DNA of 58,740 bases from Planctomycetota bacterium. Its GTDB lineage: Bacteria; Planctomycetota; UBA1135; GCA-002748355. Below are positions 1 to 9,570 of the stretch, in pieces. Numbering within the stretch: position 1 is the first letter of the stretch; each line of letters opens with the position of its first letter. The notes beneath the pieces are model-generated. The model saw nothing but the letters and a program-made list of their open reading frames with translations. It did not search any database and had not been told where the DNA came from. The stretch spans positions 1-58,740 of the forward strand of contig JACKHW010000015.1 in NCBI GenBank assembly GCA_020638795.1, in the 5' to 3' direction. The translations under genes and the position numbers were made by a program.

Positions 1-294
1 CTCAGCATCGGCGCGGTCCTCGAAGGCAGCATCTTCGGCGATCACTGCTCCCCGATCTCGGACACGACCGTGCTGTCGAGCGTGGCTTCGGCGAGCGATC
101 ACCTCGACCACGTGCAGACGCAGATTCCGTACGCGATCACCGCAATGATCGTGAGCATCGTCTGCGGGTATCTTCCCGTCGCGTTCCTGTCGCCAGAACT
201 CTGGCCCGTTTGCCTGATCGCGGGCGCAGTCGTGCTCGTGATGTTCCTGATCGTGGCCGGACGCAATCCCGACCACGCGACCGTCAAGGAATGA
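1..294 (+). CDS. Na+/H+ antiporter, NhaC family, C-terminal fragment (cut by window edge)
   Basis: The reading frame is open from base 1 and ends in TGA at 292-294. The first residues read GDHCSPISDTTVLSS, followed by ASDHLDHVQTQIPYA. These are signature stretches of the NhaC-type antiporter family, which exchanges Na+ for protons (or malate/lactate) across the inner membrane. Two hydrophobic segments follow (about residues 44-62 and 67-84 of the visible part), matching the last membrane helices, and the protein ends shortly after. The 5' part, with most of the roughly 450-residue protein, lies outside the window. Its last 11 bases overlap the 3' end of the convergent gene at 284-1156. Family assignment is confident; substrate is not determinable. 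Confidence 0.85.
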   Translation, partial: LSIGAVLEGSIFGDHCSPISDTTVLSSVASASDHLDHVQTQIPYAITAMIVSIVCGYLPVAFLSPELWPVCLIAGAVVLVMFLIVAGRNPDHATVKE

Positions 295-1156
295 GCTTGC
301 CGGTCGTCGCCAGTCGAGCGGCGAGCGGGCGACCCGCGGCGCGATAGGCACGTCCGAGCTGCTCGAGGATGTCGTCCGAGAAGCGCGCGCGCAGCACCGT
401 CCGCAGAAGCATCGGATCGAACTCACCGAACGCACGCGAGTGGAAGGTGTAACCGCCCGATCGCTCACGATGCCGCACGATCCACGAATCGCCTTCGAAG
501 CGCTCGAGCCGCCGCCCTCCGAGCGACGCTTCGTTCTCGACACCAACGGCCACGAACTCGATCGGCAAGAACGGCTCGATACGCCTCCGCAAGTCCTCGA
601 GCGCGGCTGCCAACGCGCCGGCATCCCGAGCTGGAAACAGCTCGAGGCGCGCGAGTTCGTCGTCGAGCCCCCAGAGGCGAAGCACCTCCACGGCGCGCTC
701 CGCGGCAGGAAGGTCCATCGTCGCCAAGGCGGACGTGAGACGCTGCACCATCGCCTGCGCGATGCGACCGTTCGAGCCGAGCCACACATCGGCGACGGCG
801 TGCCCATCCGGAGTCCGCGCGTCACGCATCGACGTCGCGAGTTGCCACGCGTCCTCGAGTGCACCGGTATCGAATAGGTACTCGAGCCGCACGTGACGAC
901 CTCGTTCGGCATCGGTCAGGGGCGTCTCGAGCGCGACGGTCCTCGCCTCGGGCACGTCCACGGTCGTGCCACGCGGCGCGTCGGGTCCCCCTTGCTGGCC
1001 AGCAAAGCGATCGATGTCCCGTCCGAAGCGCGGCAGGATTCCTTCGAACCACATCCAGATCAAGATCGCGAGGAGCAGCGCGAACAGAACGATGGGCCGC
1101 AGGGCCCGGCGCTTCCGCTTCTTCGACTTCGCGCGCGTCATCTCGACTGGAAGCAT
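284..1156 (-). CDS. Membrane-anchored protein of unknown function
   Basis: This protein of about 290 residues begins with a Lys/Arg-rich stretch (TRAKSKKRKRRALRP) followed by one strongly hydrophobic helix (about residues 21-38, PIVLFALLLAILIWMWF). The remaining 250 residues would then lie outside the inner membrane. I do not recognise a family. The soluble part is rich in Ala, Arg, Leu and Glu and looks helical (for example LTSALATMDLPAAERAVEVLRLWGL broken over two helices), so a repeat-like alpha fold is possible. Two starts are possible: ATG at 1156 or the in-frame ATG five codons later (MTRAKS). It converges with the antiporter gene and overlaps it by 11 bases. Confidence 0.6.
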   Translation of the reverse strand: MLPVEMTRAKSKKRKRRALRPIVLFALLLAILIWMWFEGILPRFGRDIDRFAGQQGGPDAPRGTTVDVPEARTVALETPLTDAERGRHVRLEYLFDTGALEDAWQLATSMRDARTPDGHAVADVWLGSNGRIAQAMVQRLTSALATMDLPAAERAVEVLRLWGLDDELARLELFPARDAGALAAALEDLRRRIEPFLPIEFVAVGVENEASLGGRRLERFEGDSWIVRHRERSGGYTFHSRAFGEFDPMLLRTVLRARFSDDILEQLGRAYRAAGRPLAARLATTGKLIP

Positions 1157-1587
1157 CCGTCGTTTCGGCTACGACGCAAGTCGCTACGCATCCGGAACGA
1201 ATCCCTGGCGAAGTTCCCGGCCCTGGCGGCAGGGCGAACCCACGGAGCACCGAGGAAACGGCCCAGTCCAGCGATCGGCGCCCACGCGGCAGAGCTTGGT
1301 ACATCGTGGCACGGCCTTTGTAAGACTCGCCGTCGAGAAACCGCGACGGCCACCCCGACTACCCCCCAGGGTCGTCGGCGGACCGACAGGGCAATGCAAC
1401 AAACGGCCGTCGCGGCTTCCTCACTCCTTGGACCGTACAGCAAGGTCCTGCCGTTCCTTCCTGTGAGGGTTACCCCGGATTGGCGCGCATCCCACAACCC
1501 GCGCGCCAGTCGTCCTTTCCTCGTGAACCGCGTCGCAGACCCCCTGCGACGCGGCCTCGCGACCAGGCTGCCCGCCGAGACGGGTTC
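1157..1587. other. 431-bp intergenic region with two hairpins
   Basis: I see no credible gene here; the open frames have no recognisable protein features. It holds two strong inverted repeats: TGGCGCGC at 1481-1488 with GCGCGCCA at 1501-1508 (12-base loop), and a perfect 10-bp stem at 1529-1553 described separately. The left part should carry the promoter of the minus-strand gene ending at 284. Confidence 0.5.
1529..1553 (-). terminator. Hairpin terminator candidate downstream of the PP2C phosphatase gene
   Basis: CGCGTCGCAG (1529-1538) pairs perfectly with CTGCGACGCG (1544-1553) across a five-base loop. The hairpin lies 35 bases beyond the stop codon of the minus-strand phosphatase gene. 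There is no clear T-tract, so it may be a weak or factor-assisted terminator. Confidence 0.45.
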
Positions 1588-2991
1588 TCAGCCTTTGGTT
1601 GCGATCGCGAGCAGCATCACGTCATCATCGAACGTGTCGGTCCAGGACTGCAAGCGTTCGCGGAGGCGATCGACGACGGCTTTGGCGCCCTTGCCGTGCG
1701 CAGCATCGAGCACTTCGCGCAAGCGCCCTTCGCCGAACAAGTCCCGCGAAGAGTTGCGGGCCTCGGTCACGCCGTCACTACACAAGAAGAGCAGATCGCC
1801 CGGCTCGAACGAGATCGGCGGCGACGACTCGTAGGCGTATCCGTCGGCGACACCGAGCGCCGGTCCACTCGTTTGGAGCACGTCGACGCCGCCCTTGTGC
1901 ACGTGCCACGCACAGCCATGCCCGCCGTTGACGAAGCGGATCTGCCGCCCCCCGGCATCCGCACGCTCGATGCGCGCCACGAACATGCTCATGAAGTTTC
2001 CCGCCTCGACCGTCTTCGCGAAGCGGCGATCCAATCGACAGAGAACCTGCCCAGGATCGGAAAGGACCTCGAGGAAACTCGTTACCGCAGCTTGCGCCGA
2101 GTGCGCGATCAACGCCGGACCGATGCCGTGACCCGACACGTCACCGATCAGGACGCACACGCTATCGTCGCTGCCGACCAAGAAGTCGTAGGTATCCCCC
2201 GAGGCCTCGCCTGCGGCTTCGTACCAAAGCTCGGCCTCGAGGTCGGTCGGAAGGTCGGTCGGATCGGGAAGCAACTGCTTTTGGATGTGACGCGCGAGTT
2301 CGAGCTCTTTGCTGAGGCGCGCGCGTTCGACCGACTCCGTGTAGAGCCGCGCGTTGTCGAGAGAGACGGCGAGTTGTTGCGAGAGCGCCGCGAAGAACGC
2401 GAGGTCACGCCGCGTGAACTCCAGTCGTTCCGCGCGACTGTCGACGTAGATCGCGCCATAGCGCTGACCACGCGACTCGAGCGGAACGCACATCACCGCA
2501 CGAAGCTTGAGGTCGTAGACCGACTGCGCGAGATCGAGCGCCTGCTGACTGCTCTGCACCACATTGGCGATCGGAACGCCGGTCGAGAAGACCTTGCGTG
2601 CAACCGTCGTGCTGTAGTTGGTTTCGAGTGGAATGTCCTTTCCGCCGATCATGCGTGCCACGCGAACGACGAGCGTCGGCTCCATGGTTCCCGGCACGGA
2701 CTCGTCCCCCGCTGCGCTCTCGTCGACGAGCAACAAGAACCCTCGCTCGCTGCGCGTCGTCTCGATCGACTTGTCGACGAGGTCCACGAGCAAGCGATCG
2801 AGTTCGAGCGTCGTGCCGACTTCGGCCATCGTGTCGAGCAAGAGCTGCAAGCTCCGGCGATCGATGTCGGCGTCACCCGTCAAGAACTCGCGCGACTCCG
2901 CCGCTGGATCCGACCCACTCTGGCTCTGGCCAGGACCTACGGAGCCACAGGTCGGGCGTTCTTTCTGTTTGCGGAAGCGATCGAAGATCAC
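1588..2991 (-). CDS. GAF-domain PP2C-type serine phosphatase (RsbU/SpoIIE class)
   Basis: A 467-residue cytoplasmic protein, probably using a GTG start. After a 40-residue lead, residues about 45-205 read as a GAF sensor domain (LLVDLVDKSIETTRSERGFLLLVD). A linker helix follows with ELARHIQKQLLPD, the hallmark preceding RsbU-type phosphatase domains. The catalytic PP2C/SpoIIE domain fills the C-terminal half, with metal-binding motifs GDVSGHGIG, VNGGHG and FLCSDGVTEA. Such enzymes dephosphorylate STAS-domain anti-anti-sigma factors in partner-switching cascades. A STAS protein gene lies divergently 206 bp away, which supports that role. No kinase (RsbW-like) gene is visible in the window. The signal sensed by the GAF domain is unknown. 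Confidence 0.9.
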   Translation of the reverse strand: MIFDRFRKQKERPTCGSVGPGQSQSGSDPAAESREFLTGDADIDRRSLQLLLDTMAEVGTTLELDRLLVDLVDKSIETTRSERGFLLLVDESAAGDESVPGTMEPTLVVRVARMIGGKDIPLETNYSTTVARKVFSTGVPIANVVQSSQQALDLAQSVYDLKLRAVMCVPLESRGQRYGAIYVDSRAERLEFTRRDLAFFAALSQQLAVSLDNARLYTESVERARLSKELELARHIQKQLLPDPTDLPTDLEAELWYEAAGEASGDTYDFLVGSDDSVCVLIGDVSGHGIGPALIAHSAQAAVTSFLEVLSDPGQVLCRLDRRFAKTVEAGNFMSMFVARIERADAGGRQIRFVNGGHGCAWHVHKGGVDVLQTSGPALGVADGYAYESSPPISFEPGDLLFLCSDGVTEARNSSRDLFGEGRLREVLDAAHGKGAKAVVDRLRERLQSWTDTFDDDVMLLAIATKG

Positions 2992-3197
2992 GGTGTTCGT
3001 CCAAGGATTGACGGAAGCTGACGGGGAGTCTGGACCAGGTTCGCTCCGACGTCTACCTTCTAAGTCCGTCGGCTCAGGGCTCTTCGCATCCGCGGAGGGC
3101 TCGTCGCTCCCGCTCTGGGCCGGAAGTCACGGCTTGCCGCACGTGCGACTCGCCGGGTTCCCCCATCTTGCCAGGTTCTTGTCAGGAAACCGTTCGG

Positions 3198-3965
3198 ATG
3201 AAGATCGACAAACTTCTCTATGAGCACTTCGCCGAGCTTCGCCTGCGCGGCGAGTTCGATACGTTCTATGCACCGAAGTTGCAGGAAGAAATCGACTCCC
3301 TGATCTCCTCCGGTACGACGTGGGTCATCCTCAACCTGCGGCTCGTCAAATTCATCAACTCGACAGCGCTCGGAGCGATCATCAAGGCGAACAAGCGCAT
3401 GCGCGCCGAGGGTGGCGAACTCGTCATCGCGCAGCCCAGTGCCTTCGCGAAGGAAGTTCTCACGCAGATCGGCATCGACCGTGTCGTGCCGATGTTCGAC
3501 GACGTCGAAGCGGCGCAAGAACACCTGCTGTCGAAGATGTTCGACGACGAGACTCCGGGAGTGATCGGCGAGTCCAACGTGCTGTTCGAATTCGCCGACA
3601 GCGAACGCATCGACATCATGGGCGGACGCCGCAATGGACTCGGCACGGTGCTCTCGGTCGATCACGAACGCATCAAGTTCTCGTGGGACGGCGGCGGGCG
3701 CGGCCTCGGCAAGCAGCAGATCGAGCAACTCTTCGCCAAGGGCTTGCCGCTCAAGACCAAGTTCAAGGTCAAGCTCTGCAAGAAGGACTACTTCCACGTC
3801 GACTCGATCATCGAGCGGAGCGAAGCCCGCGAAGAAGACGGGACCTGGGGTGTCGTCGCTACCGCCGCGTTCCAAGATCTGAGTGACGCGGATTCGCTCG
3901 CGCTCGCACAGTTCGCGGACGACCTCGACTACCTCAAGAAGCAGCTCGACGACGTCCGCGAATAG
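3198..3965 (+). CDS. STAS-domain anti-sigma factor antagonist with PilZ-like C-terminal domain
   Basis: A 255-residue protein. ATG 3198 is chosen because AGGA lies 10 bases upstream (3184-3187). Residues about 1-100 form a STAS domain (TTWVILNLRLVKFINSTALGAI). The phosphorylatable serine is present, but the Asp that usually precedes it is Asn (INST). The C-terminal half (from about residue 120) starts NVLFEFADSERIDIMGGRRNG and continues as a beta-rich domain resembling PilZ-type modules; this match is tentative. The final 30 residues look helical (DDLDYLKKQLDDVRE). With the divergent GAF-PP2C phosphatase it probably forms a partner-switching pair. The output could be a sigma factor or, given the second domain, a motility or surface function. 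Confidence 0.8.
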   Translation: MKIDKLLYEHFAELRLRGEFDTFYAPKLQEEIDSLISSGTTWVILNLRLVKFINSTALGAIIKANKRMRAEGGELVIAQPSAFAKEVLTQIGIDRVVPMFDDVEAAQEHLLSKMFDDETPGVIGESNVLFEFADSERIDIMGGRRNGLGTVLSVDHERIKFSWDGGGRGLGKQQIEQLFAKGLPLKTKFKVKLCKKDYFHVDSIIERSEAREEDGTWGVVATAAFQDLSDADSLALAQFADDLDYLKKQLDDVRE

Positions 3966-3986
3966 CGCGCGGCGCGCGAATGCGCG

Positions 3987-6113
3987 TCAGCTACCAGCGA
4001 TCATTCGGACGGCGACGATTTCGACGTTGCCCGTGACGGTCTTCGATGTGTCGATGCTCAAGAAGAAGCGCATCGCATCGCCACGGTGAAGGTCGAGGTT
4101 GATGGGCTTCATGGTTCCGGTCGTCCACGCCGTCGACACGACGACGTTTCCGCTAGCATCCAGCTGCGCACTCTGGAAGCTCGCGACGACGGCTTCGCCT
4201 TCTTTCGCTTCACGAAGGAACGGATCGCGATCGCTGAACGTCACGAGGTTGCCGTCCACGCGCGCGTCGATCTCGTAGCCGAGGTAGCGCGAGTTGCCTC
4301 GGAATCGATACCACTTGGATCCGGCGCCGCTGCGCGTTTCGAAGTCTGCCGGACGCAAGACCGCGAGGTTCTTCGTGGCATCGACTGGCGGCAGGCTCTG
4401 CGGGAAGTCACCGGCCCTCGGTGGAGTCAACGACTCTGCACGCCAGTACCCGGCGCTGCCCTTGCCTCCGTTGACAGCGACCTCGATCAATGGAGTCAGC
4501 TCGTAGAAGTTGCCTGCGAACCCGCCACGCACGTCGATCGCACCGTTCTTCGCAGCAACGGACCGGACCGACTGCAGCAGTACCGATCCACCACTCCCTG
4601 CGCCGCCTGGAGTGATCGCTGGCGGCTGGCCGCTACTGTTCGTGATGGTTGCGCCAGCGGCGCCACGCGCCCGAAGTTCGCCGTCGACGCTGATGTCGCC
4701 ACCGCTGCGCACGGCAATCGCGCCGCCGCCGGCAGCGCCCCCACCACCGTGACTCCAGACATAGTTGGACACGACCGCGGTATATGCGGCGTGCGTTCCG
4801 GTTCCACCGCCACCGGCGCCACCGAGGAGGAAGGTGTCGACGCTCGCGAGGGATGCGACTTCGGGCAGGACAGGGAAATACAGTCCGGGAAGCGTCGGCG
4901 CCGGGAACTCGGCTGCCGTGTATGGACCGAGGATCGGATTCGTGGCGGTCCGCACGACGTTACCGCCGGTAGCTGCGTATGCCGCACCCGCGTCGAAGAG
5001 CGAGCCACCGCCACCGCCGGCTGACATCTGACGCACGAAGATCCTGAAGTTCTGGAGCATGATCCAAACGACATCGACATCCTTGCCGGTCGCTGGAAAC
5101 GCGGAGCTGCCCTTCCCGCCGGTACCGGCAGACTGTCCGGCGCGCGGATGTCCACGGGGCACGACCACGTCGCCCCCATCGGCGCCGGCAATCGGGAGGT
5201 TCTTGGACGGAATCTCCCCACCGCTGCCGCCGCCAGCACCGCCGAGTCGAGGCGGCATCGGGTCCGTCGGTTTCTGCTTGGAGAACTCACCGACATGGAG
5301 ATCGACGACACCGTCGACCCGCACCGTGCCGACGACCCGGAGCACGACGGGCTTGGTGCCGACGAAGCGCACGTGTTCGTTCGCGGCGACGCGGAAGTTC
5401 GCGTACTCGAGAACACCACTCGTGACCTTGATCGGAGTTCCGGTCAGCGTGCTCGATGCAGGGACGACCAGCGAGTCCACGTCGAACTCGTAGATGCGCC
5501 GTCCAGCATTGTCGAACGTCGCTGTGTCGCGTCCGTCCCGCGCGCGGAACTCGCCGAGCACACCACTACCGCCGAGTTCGGCCGGGACGACCTTGCCATT
5601 GCTCCAGACAGCGCCGGTGAGGTCGGGATCGAGCGAGGCCTGCGTCTTGAAGTCCTCGGTGACGGTGACGGCGCCGGTGAATGGCCCCGCAGCGACCCCG
5701 TTGGACGAGAGCCAACGCATCGTCGGGTCGAGAGAAACGGATTGGCTGTAGAACGCGGAAAGCGAGGTGGACACGGGACCAAACAAAGAGAACACGCCCG
5801 ATCCCTGGCTGTCGATCGAGATCGGCACCACGGCGATCGGCATCACGTGCAGCGGACATCCTCCCGGGATGATCGCGCTCGTCGTGCTGATGCCGAACAC
5901 GAGCACCGTGGGGCTGTTCGACGGAACCATGTCGACGGACAACACGATCCATCGTTGGGACGCAGCGTAGCGAATCGTGCCATCGTGCACGGGGCCGCAG
6001 GTTGCGCCGTAACGCGAGAAGAGCGTGCCTTGCGCGTGGGTCGCAGCAGCGGCGAAGAGGGCAATGAGGCTCGACGACAACAACGTCGTCGAGCGATGAG
6101 TAATCAAAGTCAT
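3987..6113 (-). CDS. Large secreted glycine-rich protein of unknown function
   Basis: This 708-residue protein begins with a clear signal peptide (SSSLIALFAAAATHAQ, cleavage about residue 28), so it is exported. The central region contains glycine-rich blocks (GGAGGGSGGE near residue 300, and GGAGGGGTGT and GGGGAAGGGAIAVRSGGDISV around 430-480). The last resembles the turn-rich G-G-G-A-I...I.V.G.I/L.A.G pattern of beta-helical surface proteins. The rest is Ser/Thr/Val-rich and probably beta-stranded. It lacks the C-terminal module shared by other secreted proteins here. A TACGAT -10-like element on the minus strand at 6168-6173 lies about 55 bases before the start. Function unknown; a structural surface protein is the best guess. 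Confidence 0.75.
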   Translation of the reverse strand: MTLITHRSTTLLSSSLIALFAAAATHAQGTLFSRYGATCGPVHDGTIRYAASQRWIVLSVDMVPSNSPTVLVFGISTTSAIIPGGCPLHVMPIAVVPISIDSQGSGVFSLFGPVSTSLSAFYSQSVSLDPTMRWLSSNGVAAGPFTGAVTVTEDFKTQASLDPDLTGAVWSNGKVVPAELGGSGVLGEFRARDGRDTATFDNAGRRIYEFDVDSLVVPASSTLTGTPIKVTSGVLEYANFRVAANEHVRFVGTKPVVLRVVGTVRVDGVVDLHVGEFSKQKPTDPMPPRLGGAGGGSGGEIPSKNLPIAGADGGDVVVPRGHPRAGQSAGTGGKGSSAFPATGKDVDVVWIMLQNFRIFVRQMSAGGGGGSLFDAGAAYAATGGNVVRTATNPILGPYTAAEFPAPTLPGLYFPVLPEVASLASVDTFLLGGAGGGGTGTHAAYTAVVSNYVWSHGGGGAAGGGAIAVRSGGDISVDGELRARGAAGATITNSSGQPPAITPGGAGSGGSVLLQSVRSVAAKNGAIDVRGGFAGNFYELTPLIEVAVNGGKGSAGYWRAESLTPPRAGDFPQSLPPVDATKNLAVLRPADFETRSGAGSKWYRFRGNSRYLGYEIDARVDGNLVTFSDRDPFLREAKEGEAVVASFQSAQLDASGNVVVSTAWTTGTMKPINLDLHRGDAMRFFLSIDTSKTVTGNVEIVAVRMIAGS

Positions 6114-6267
6114 GGGATCCGCAGCAAACGAGCGCCGCGCTCATCGAGACCAGGGGGCGGTGGCGTCATCGTAGCACCGGGAATCTGCAGGAACAGGCTG
6201 GGTCGCCGGCTCGCGCAGTCGGAGATACAGCCGCACTTCGCGAGCATTCACTCGCGCCGAAGGCTGC

Positions 6268-8676
6268 TCAGCCGTCGAGCACCGGGCCATCGCCGGCGAA
6301 CACGCGCCACTGATCGGCGAAGTTCCGCAGTCGCTGCAGCACGCGGCCGTGAATACAACCGTCGCCTCCGTCCGGCGTCCCTGCGCGCATCCCCGTCAAG
6401 ATCTCGATGCCCTCGTCGATCGTGTCGATCGCCCAGATCCGGAAGCGCCCATTACGCACGGAATCGACGACTTCTGGACGAAGCATCAGCGCATCGACGT
6501 TGGAACGCGGCAGGATGCAACCCTGCCGACCATCGAGACCGAGCTTCTCGCAGACCTCGAAGAAGCCCTCGATCTTCTCGTTGACGCCGCCGACGGCTTG
6601 GATGCGGCCGAACTGATCGACCGATCCCGTCACCGCGATGCCCTGCCGGATCGGCACGTCGGCGAGTGACGAGAGGAGCGCGTAGAGTTCCGTCGATGAC
6701 GCCGAGTCGCCATCGACACCGACGTAGCTCTGCTCGAAGCAGATCGTCGCCGATAGGCGCAGCGGAACGTGTCCGGCAAACGTGCCGAGCAGATAACCCG
6801 ACAGGATCTGCACGCCCTTCTCGTGGATCGGGCCGGACAACTCCGACTCGCGCTCGATGTTGACGATACGCCCCTGCCCGACGCCGACTTGCGCGGTGAT
6901 CCGTGTGGGGCGACCGTAGCCCCACGCCGCCGAGTTGAGCACGACGAGTCCGTTGATCTGGCCGACCTTGCTCCCCGTCACGTCGAATCGATAGAGGCCG
7001 TCCTCGACGCGTTCGAGGAAGTTCTCGCGCGCGAGTGACAGGCGTCGTTCTCGGTGCTCTTCGGCAGCCTGCACGTGCTTGCGCTCGACGGAGCGGATTC
7101 CGCTGCGCCGCGCGAGATATGACGCTTCGCGATAGAGGTCGGCGATCTCACCGAAGCGCGTCGACAGCCGCCGCTGGGACCCCGCGAGGCGCGCACCGTG
7201 TTCGGCGAGGCGTGCAAGCCCCGAACTCGTCGCCGGCAACAAGCCGTCCTCTGTCTCGACGATGCGGCGGATCGCCGATGCGTAGAGTTCGAGATTGGAA
7301 TCCGTGCGCCGCATCGTCTGCTCGAACTGCGCGTGCACCTTGAACACCTTCTTGAACTCGGCGTCGTTCTCGCACAGCAGCTCGTATGAGCCTTCTTCTC
7401 CTACCACGACGACCTTGGTCGAGATCTCGATCGGGTCCGGCTCGAGGGTACTGGCCGGGAACGGCAACGGCCCCTCGGGCGGCCGGATCTCGAGAACTCC
7501 CGACTTGAGCACACGCTTGAGGTCGTTCCAGAGGTTGCCCTGCACCAAGTCCGCGAGTCGCAGGATCACGAAGCCGCCATCGGCACGGAGCAACGCGCCT
7601 TCGACGATGTGCTGGAGTCGCGGTCCGTCTTCGTCGGGCGGCAAGATCGTGCCGAAGAGGCTCGCGTGCGTGGGATTCGATTCGAAGACGACCGGGCAGT
7701 CCCAGCGCTCGCCCGTGCGCGTGTCCGCACGCGCGATCATCCGAACATCGAGTTCCTTCGGGCGCCGTTGCACGCCGCTTTCACGCGACGCCTGCACGTA
7801 AGCGAGGATGATGCTCAGGTGCTCGATGACCCACGCCTGTACGCGATCGAAATAGGTCTTGAAGAGCTCGCCCTCCCACCGCGACGTGAGTCCGACGAAG
7901 AGCGGCTTGATGCGCGACCGGCAGATCGCCTTGGCGAGTTCGTCGAGGCGCTTCGCCATTTCGAGCGCGAGCTCGTGACTCTGGGCGCGGATTCCGTGCA
8001 GCTTCGTCAGCAGTGCTTGACGTGCTTCGCCGAGACGCTCGGCCTGCGCTGCATCGATCTTGCCTTCACGAACGAGCGCAGCGAGGGCTTCGGGCGGGAC
8101 GGCTTCGTCGCCGATCACCGGGAAGATGTCCGCCTCGACCGGTCCCTCGGACTCGGGTTCGCCGCCGATGCGCACGACCGCAAGTCCTTGCGTCTTGGCT
8201 TCGGCGACGAGGTCCTGGAACAGCATCTGCTCGCGCCCACCGAACTCCGCCTGGATCGCGCGACGCCGTTGCGCGAGGCTCGGCGCCGCGAGCGCCTTCG
8301 GCACGATCTGCATGATCGAGGCATAGACTCGATCGACGTCGGCGCGGAAGTGCTTCCCCTGACCGCGAGGGAGCTCGAGCAACGTCGGGCTGCGTGACTC
8401 GACGAAATCGTGGACGAAGACGCGGTCCTGCACGACACGGCACTGGACCTTGATCTCCTCGATCAGCTCCTGAACGCTCTGGGCCCGCTCGGTGCCCGTC
8501 AGCCCCGTGACGAAGAGATTGAATCCAGGCGCGTAGAGTTCGATCCCGGTGCGCATCGCTTCGACGGCGCGGTCCTGACCGATGTGCATCGGCGAGGCAT
8601 CGACGCCGGACAGCGGATCGATGTCGCGGCAATTCCAAGCGAGCTGGTCGTGATGCAGTGGTGCGAACTCGGTCAT
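6268..8676 (-). CDS. Lon-like protease with AAA_32-type N-terminal region
   Basis: An 802-residue cytoplasmic protease of the LonB/LonC-like family. The N-terminal region follows the AAA_32 pattern (GQDRAVEAMRTGIELYAPGFNLFVTGL), but the nucleotide-binding loop reads GLTGTERAQS instead of the usual G..G.GKT/S, so ATP binding may be weak or lost. The central region carries the extended helices of this family. The C-terminal proteolytic domain (about 560-760) has the Ser-Lys dyad: Ser658 in GDSAS and Lys701 in VNEKIEGFFEVC. The segment HEKGVQILSGYLLG is also typical. It is the last gene of a probable operon behind a universal stress protein and a lipoprotein (18-bp gap). It is unusual in keeping the dyad while the P-loop is degraded. 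Confidence 0.9.
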   Translation of the reverse strand: MTEFAPLHHDQLAWNCRDIDPLSGVDASPMHIGQDRAVEAMRTGIELYAPGFNLFVTGLTGTERAQSVQELIEEIKVQCRVVQDRVFVHDFVESRSPTLLELPRGQGKHFRADVDRVYASIMQIVPKALAAPSLAQRRRAIQAEFGGREQMLFQDLVAEAKTQGLAVVRIGGEPESEGPVEADIFPVIGDEAVPPEALAALVREGKIDAAQAERLGEARQALLTKLHGIRAQSHELALEMAKRLDELAKAICRSRIKPLFVGLTSRWEGELFKTYFDRVQAWVIEHLSIILAYVQASRESGVQRRPKELDVRMIARADTRTGERWDCPVVFESNPTHASLFGTILPPDEDGPRLQHIVEGALLRADGGFVILRLADLVQGNLWNDLKRVLKSGVLEIRPPEGPLPFPASTLEPDPIEISTKVVVVGEEGSYELLCENDAEFKKVFKVHAQFEQTMRRTDSNLELYASAIRRIVETEDGLLPATSSGLARLAEHGARLAGSQRRLSTRFGEIADLYREASYLARRSGIRSVERKHVQAAEEHRERRLSLARENFLERVEDGLYRFDVTGSKVGQINGLVVLNSAAWGYGRPTRITAQVGVGQGRIVNIERESELSGPIHEKGVQILSGYLLGTFAGHVPLRLSATICFEQSYVGVDGDSASSTELYALLSSLADVPIRQGIAVTGSVDQFGRIQAVGGVNEKIEGFFEVCEKLGLDGRQGCILPRSNVDALMLRPEVVDSVRNGRFRIWAIDTIDEGIEILTGMRAGTPDGGDGCIHGRVLQRLRNFADQWRVFAGDGPVLDG

Positions 8677-8694
8677 GAACTCAAACGACGGTAC

Positions 8695-9570
8695 TCAGAA
8701 CGACAAAGTGTCGAAGAGACGCACACGGGATCCGATGTAGAGGACGTTGTCCTCGGTATCGGAAGTCAACCCACGGCGCCAGCCGATATCGATTTCGTTG
8801 GCGCCGAGCCAGAACGACAACCCCACGTGAAGCTCGAGATAGTCACGATCGTCGACCGGGTCGCGAAGGTACGCGAGCTCCGCGCCGAGACGTGAGGGTT
8901 CGGTGGCGAACTCGATCCCGGTCGAACCGAGGCCTTGTGTGAATGCACAACTCGCGAACACACGCCCCCCACGACCCGCCTGCGTGTTGCGGACGAACGA
9001 ACTTCCCGTCACGAACGAACCGACGCGGCCGGCAGCACCGCCGCCCACATTGAGCGTGAAGCTCCGATCCATATCCCCCCACTCCGAACTCAGCAGCGCG
9101 AAGTAGCCTTCTTCTCCCTCGATGATGCCGGGCCAGAGTGGCGGGCGCGGTCCGCCGTGCGGGAAAACCGCGAACGCCTGTATCGACACGAGCGGCGAAA
9201 ACAGATCATCGTTGCCCCCGCTACTGAGTCGCTGGGATGCGCCGGCCACGAAGTCTCCGCTGCCGCGCAAATCCCACGAGTCGTCCTCGCGGTTCGTGAA
9301 CGCGAACGGCTGCCAAATCACGAACGGACGCACTCGATCGTCGAGGTCGAACGTGACGCGCGTCGGTAGTTGTACGGCATCGTCCGGATGCCAGGTCGCG
9401 GCGACGTTGAGATCCACTCCGCCGGCCTCGGCCTGGCCCCATGCAAACCCACGCGGTTGCCCCGCGGGATCGAGGATCTTGTGTGGCATCGAGCCACCAG
9501 AGGCACAGGACGCGAGGATCAGGCTGACGATCCATGTCTGCGCTCGCACGCGTCGTCGCCCCCGGATCAT
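8695..9570 (-). CDS. Lipoprotein, probable outer-membrane beta-barrel-like
   Basis: A 291-residue exported protein with an Arg-rich N-terminus, a hydrophobic helix and a lipobox ending LASC (LILASC, Cys about residue 22), so lipid-anchored. The mature part alternates hydrophobic and polar residues in strand-like blocks (ELHVGLSFWLGANEIDIGW) and ends in Phe (LFDTLSF), as many outer-membrane barrel proteins do. No named family is recognised. Its ATG overlaps the stop of the upstream universal stress gene in an ATGA quartet (9567-9570), indicating translational coupling, and the Lon-like gene follows after 18 bp. A barrel acting in envelope stress with the protease is inference only. Confidence 0.7.
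   Translation of the reverse strand: MIRGRRRVRAQTWIVSLILASCASGGSMPHKILDPAGQPRGFAWGQAEAGGVDLNVAATWHPDDAVQLPTRVTFDLDDRVRPFVIWQPFAFTNREDDSWDLRGSGDFVAGASQRLSSGGNDDLFSPLVSIQAFAVFPHGGPRPPLWPGIIEGEEGYFALLSSEWGDMDRSFTLNVGGGAAGRVGSFVTGSSFVRNTQAGRGGRVFASCAFTQGLGSTGIEFATEPSRLGAELAYLRDPVDDRDYLELHVGLSFWLGANEIDIGWRRGLTSDTEDNVLYIGSRVRLFDTLSF

Noticed and set aside
1138..1497. Open frame of 119 codons on the minus strand
   Set aside because: The product is Arg-rich with no domain or signal peptide, overlaps the start of the 284-1156 gene, and looks like noise.
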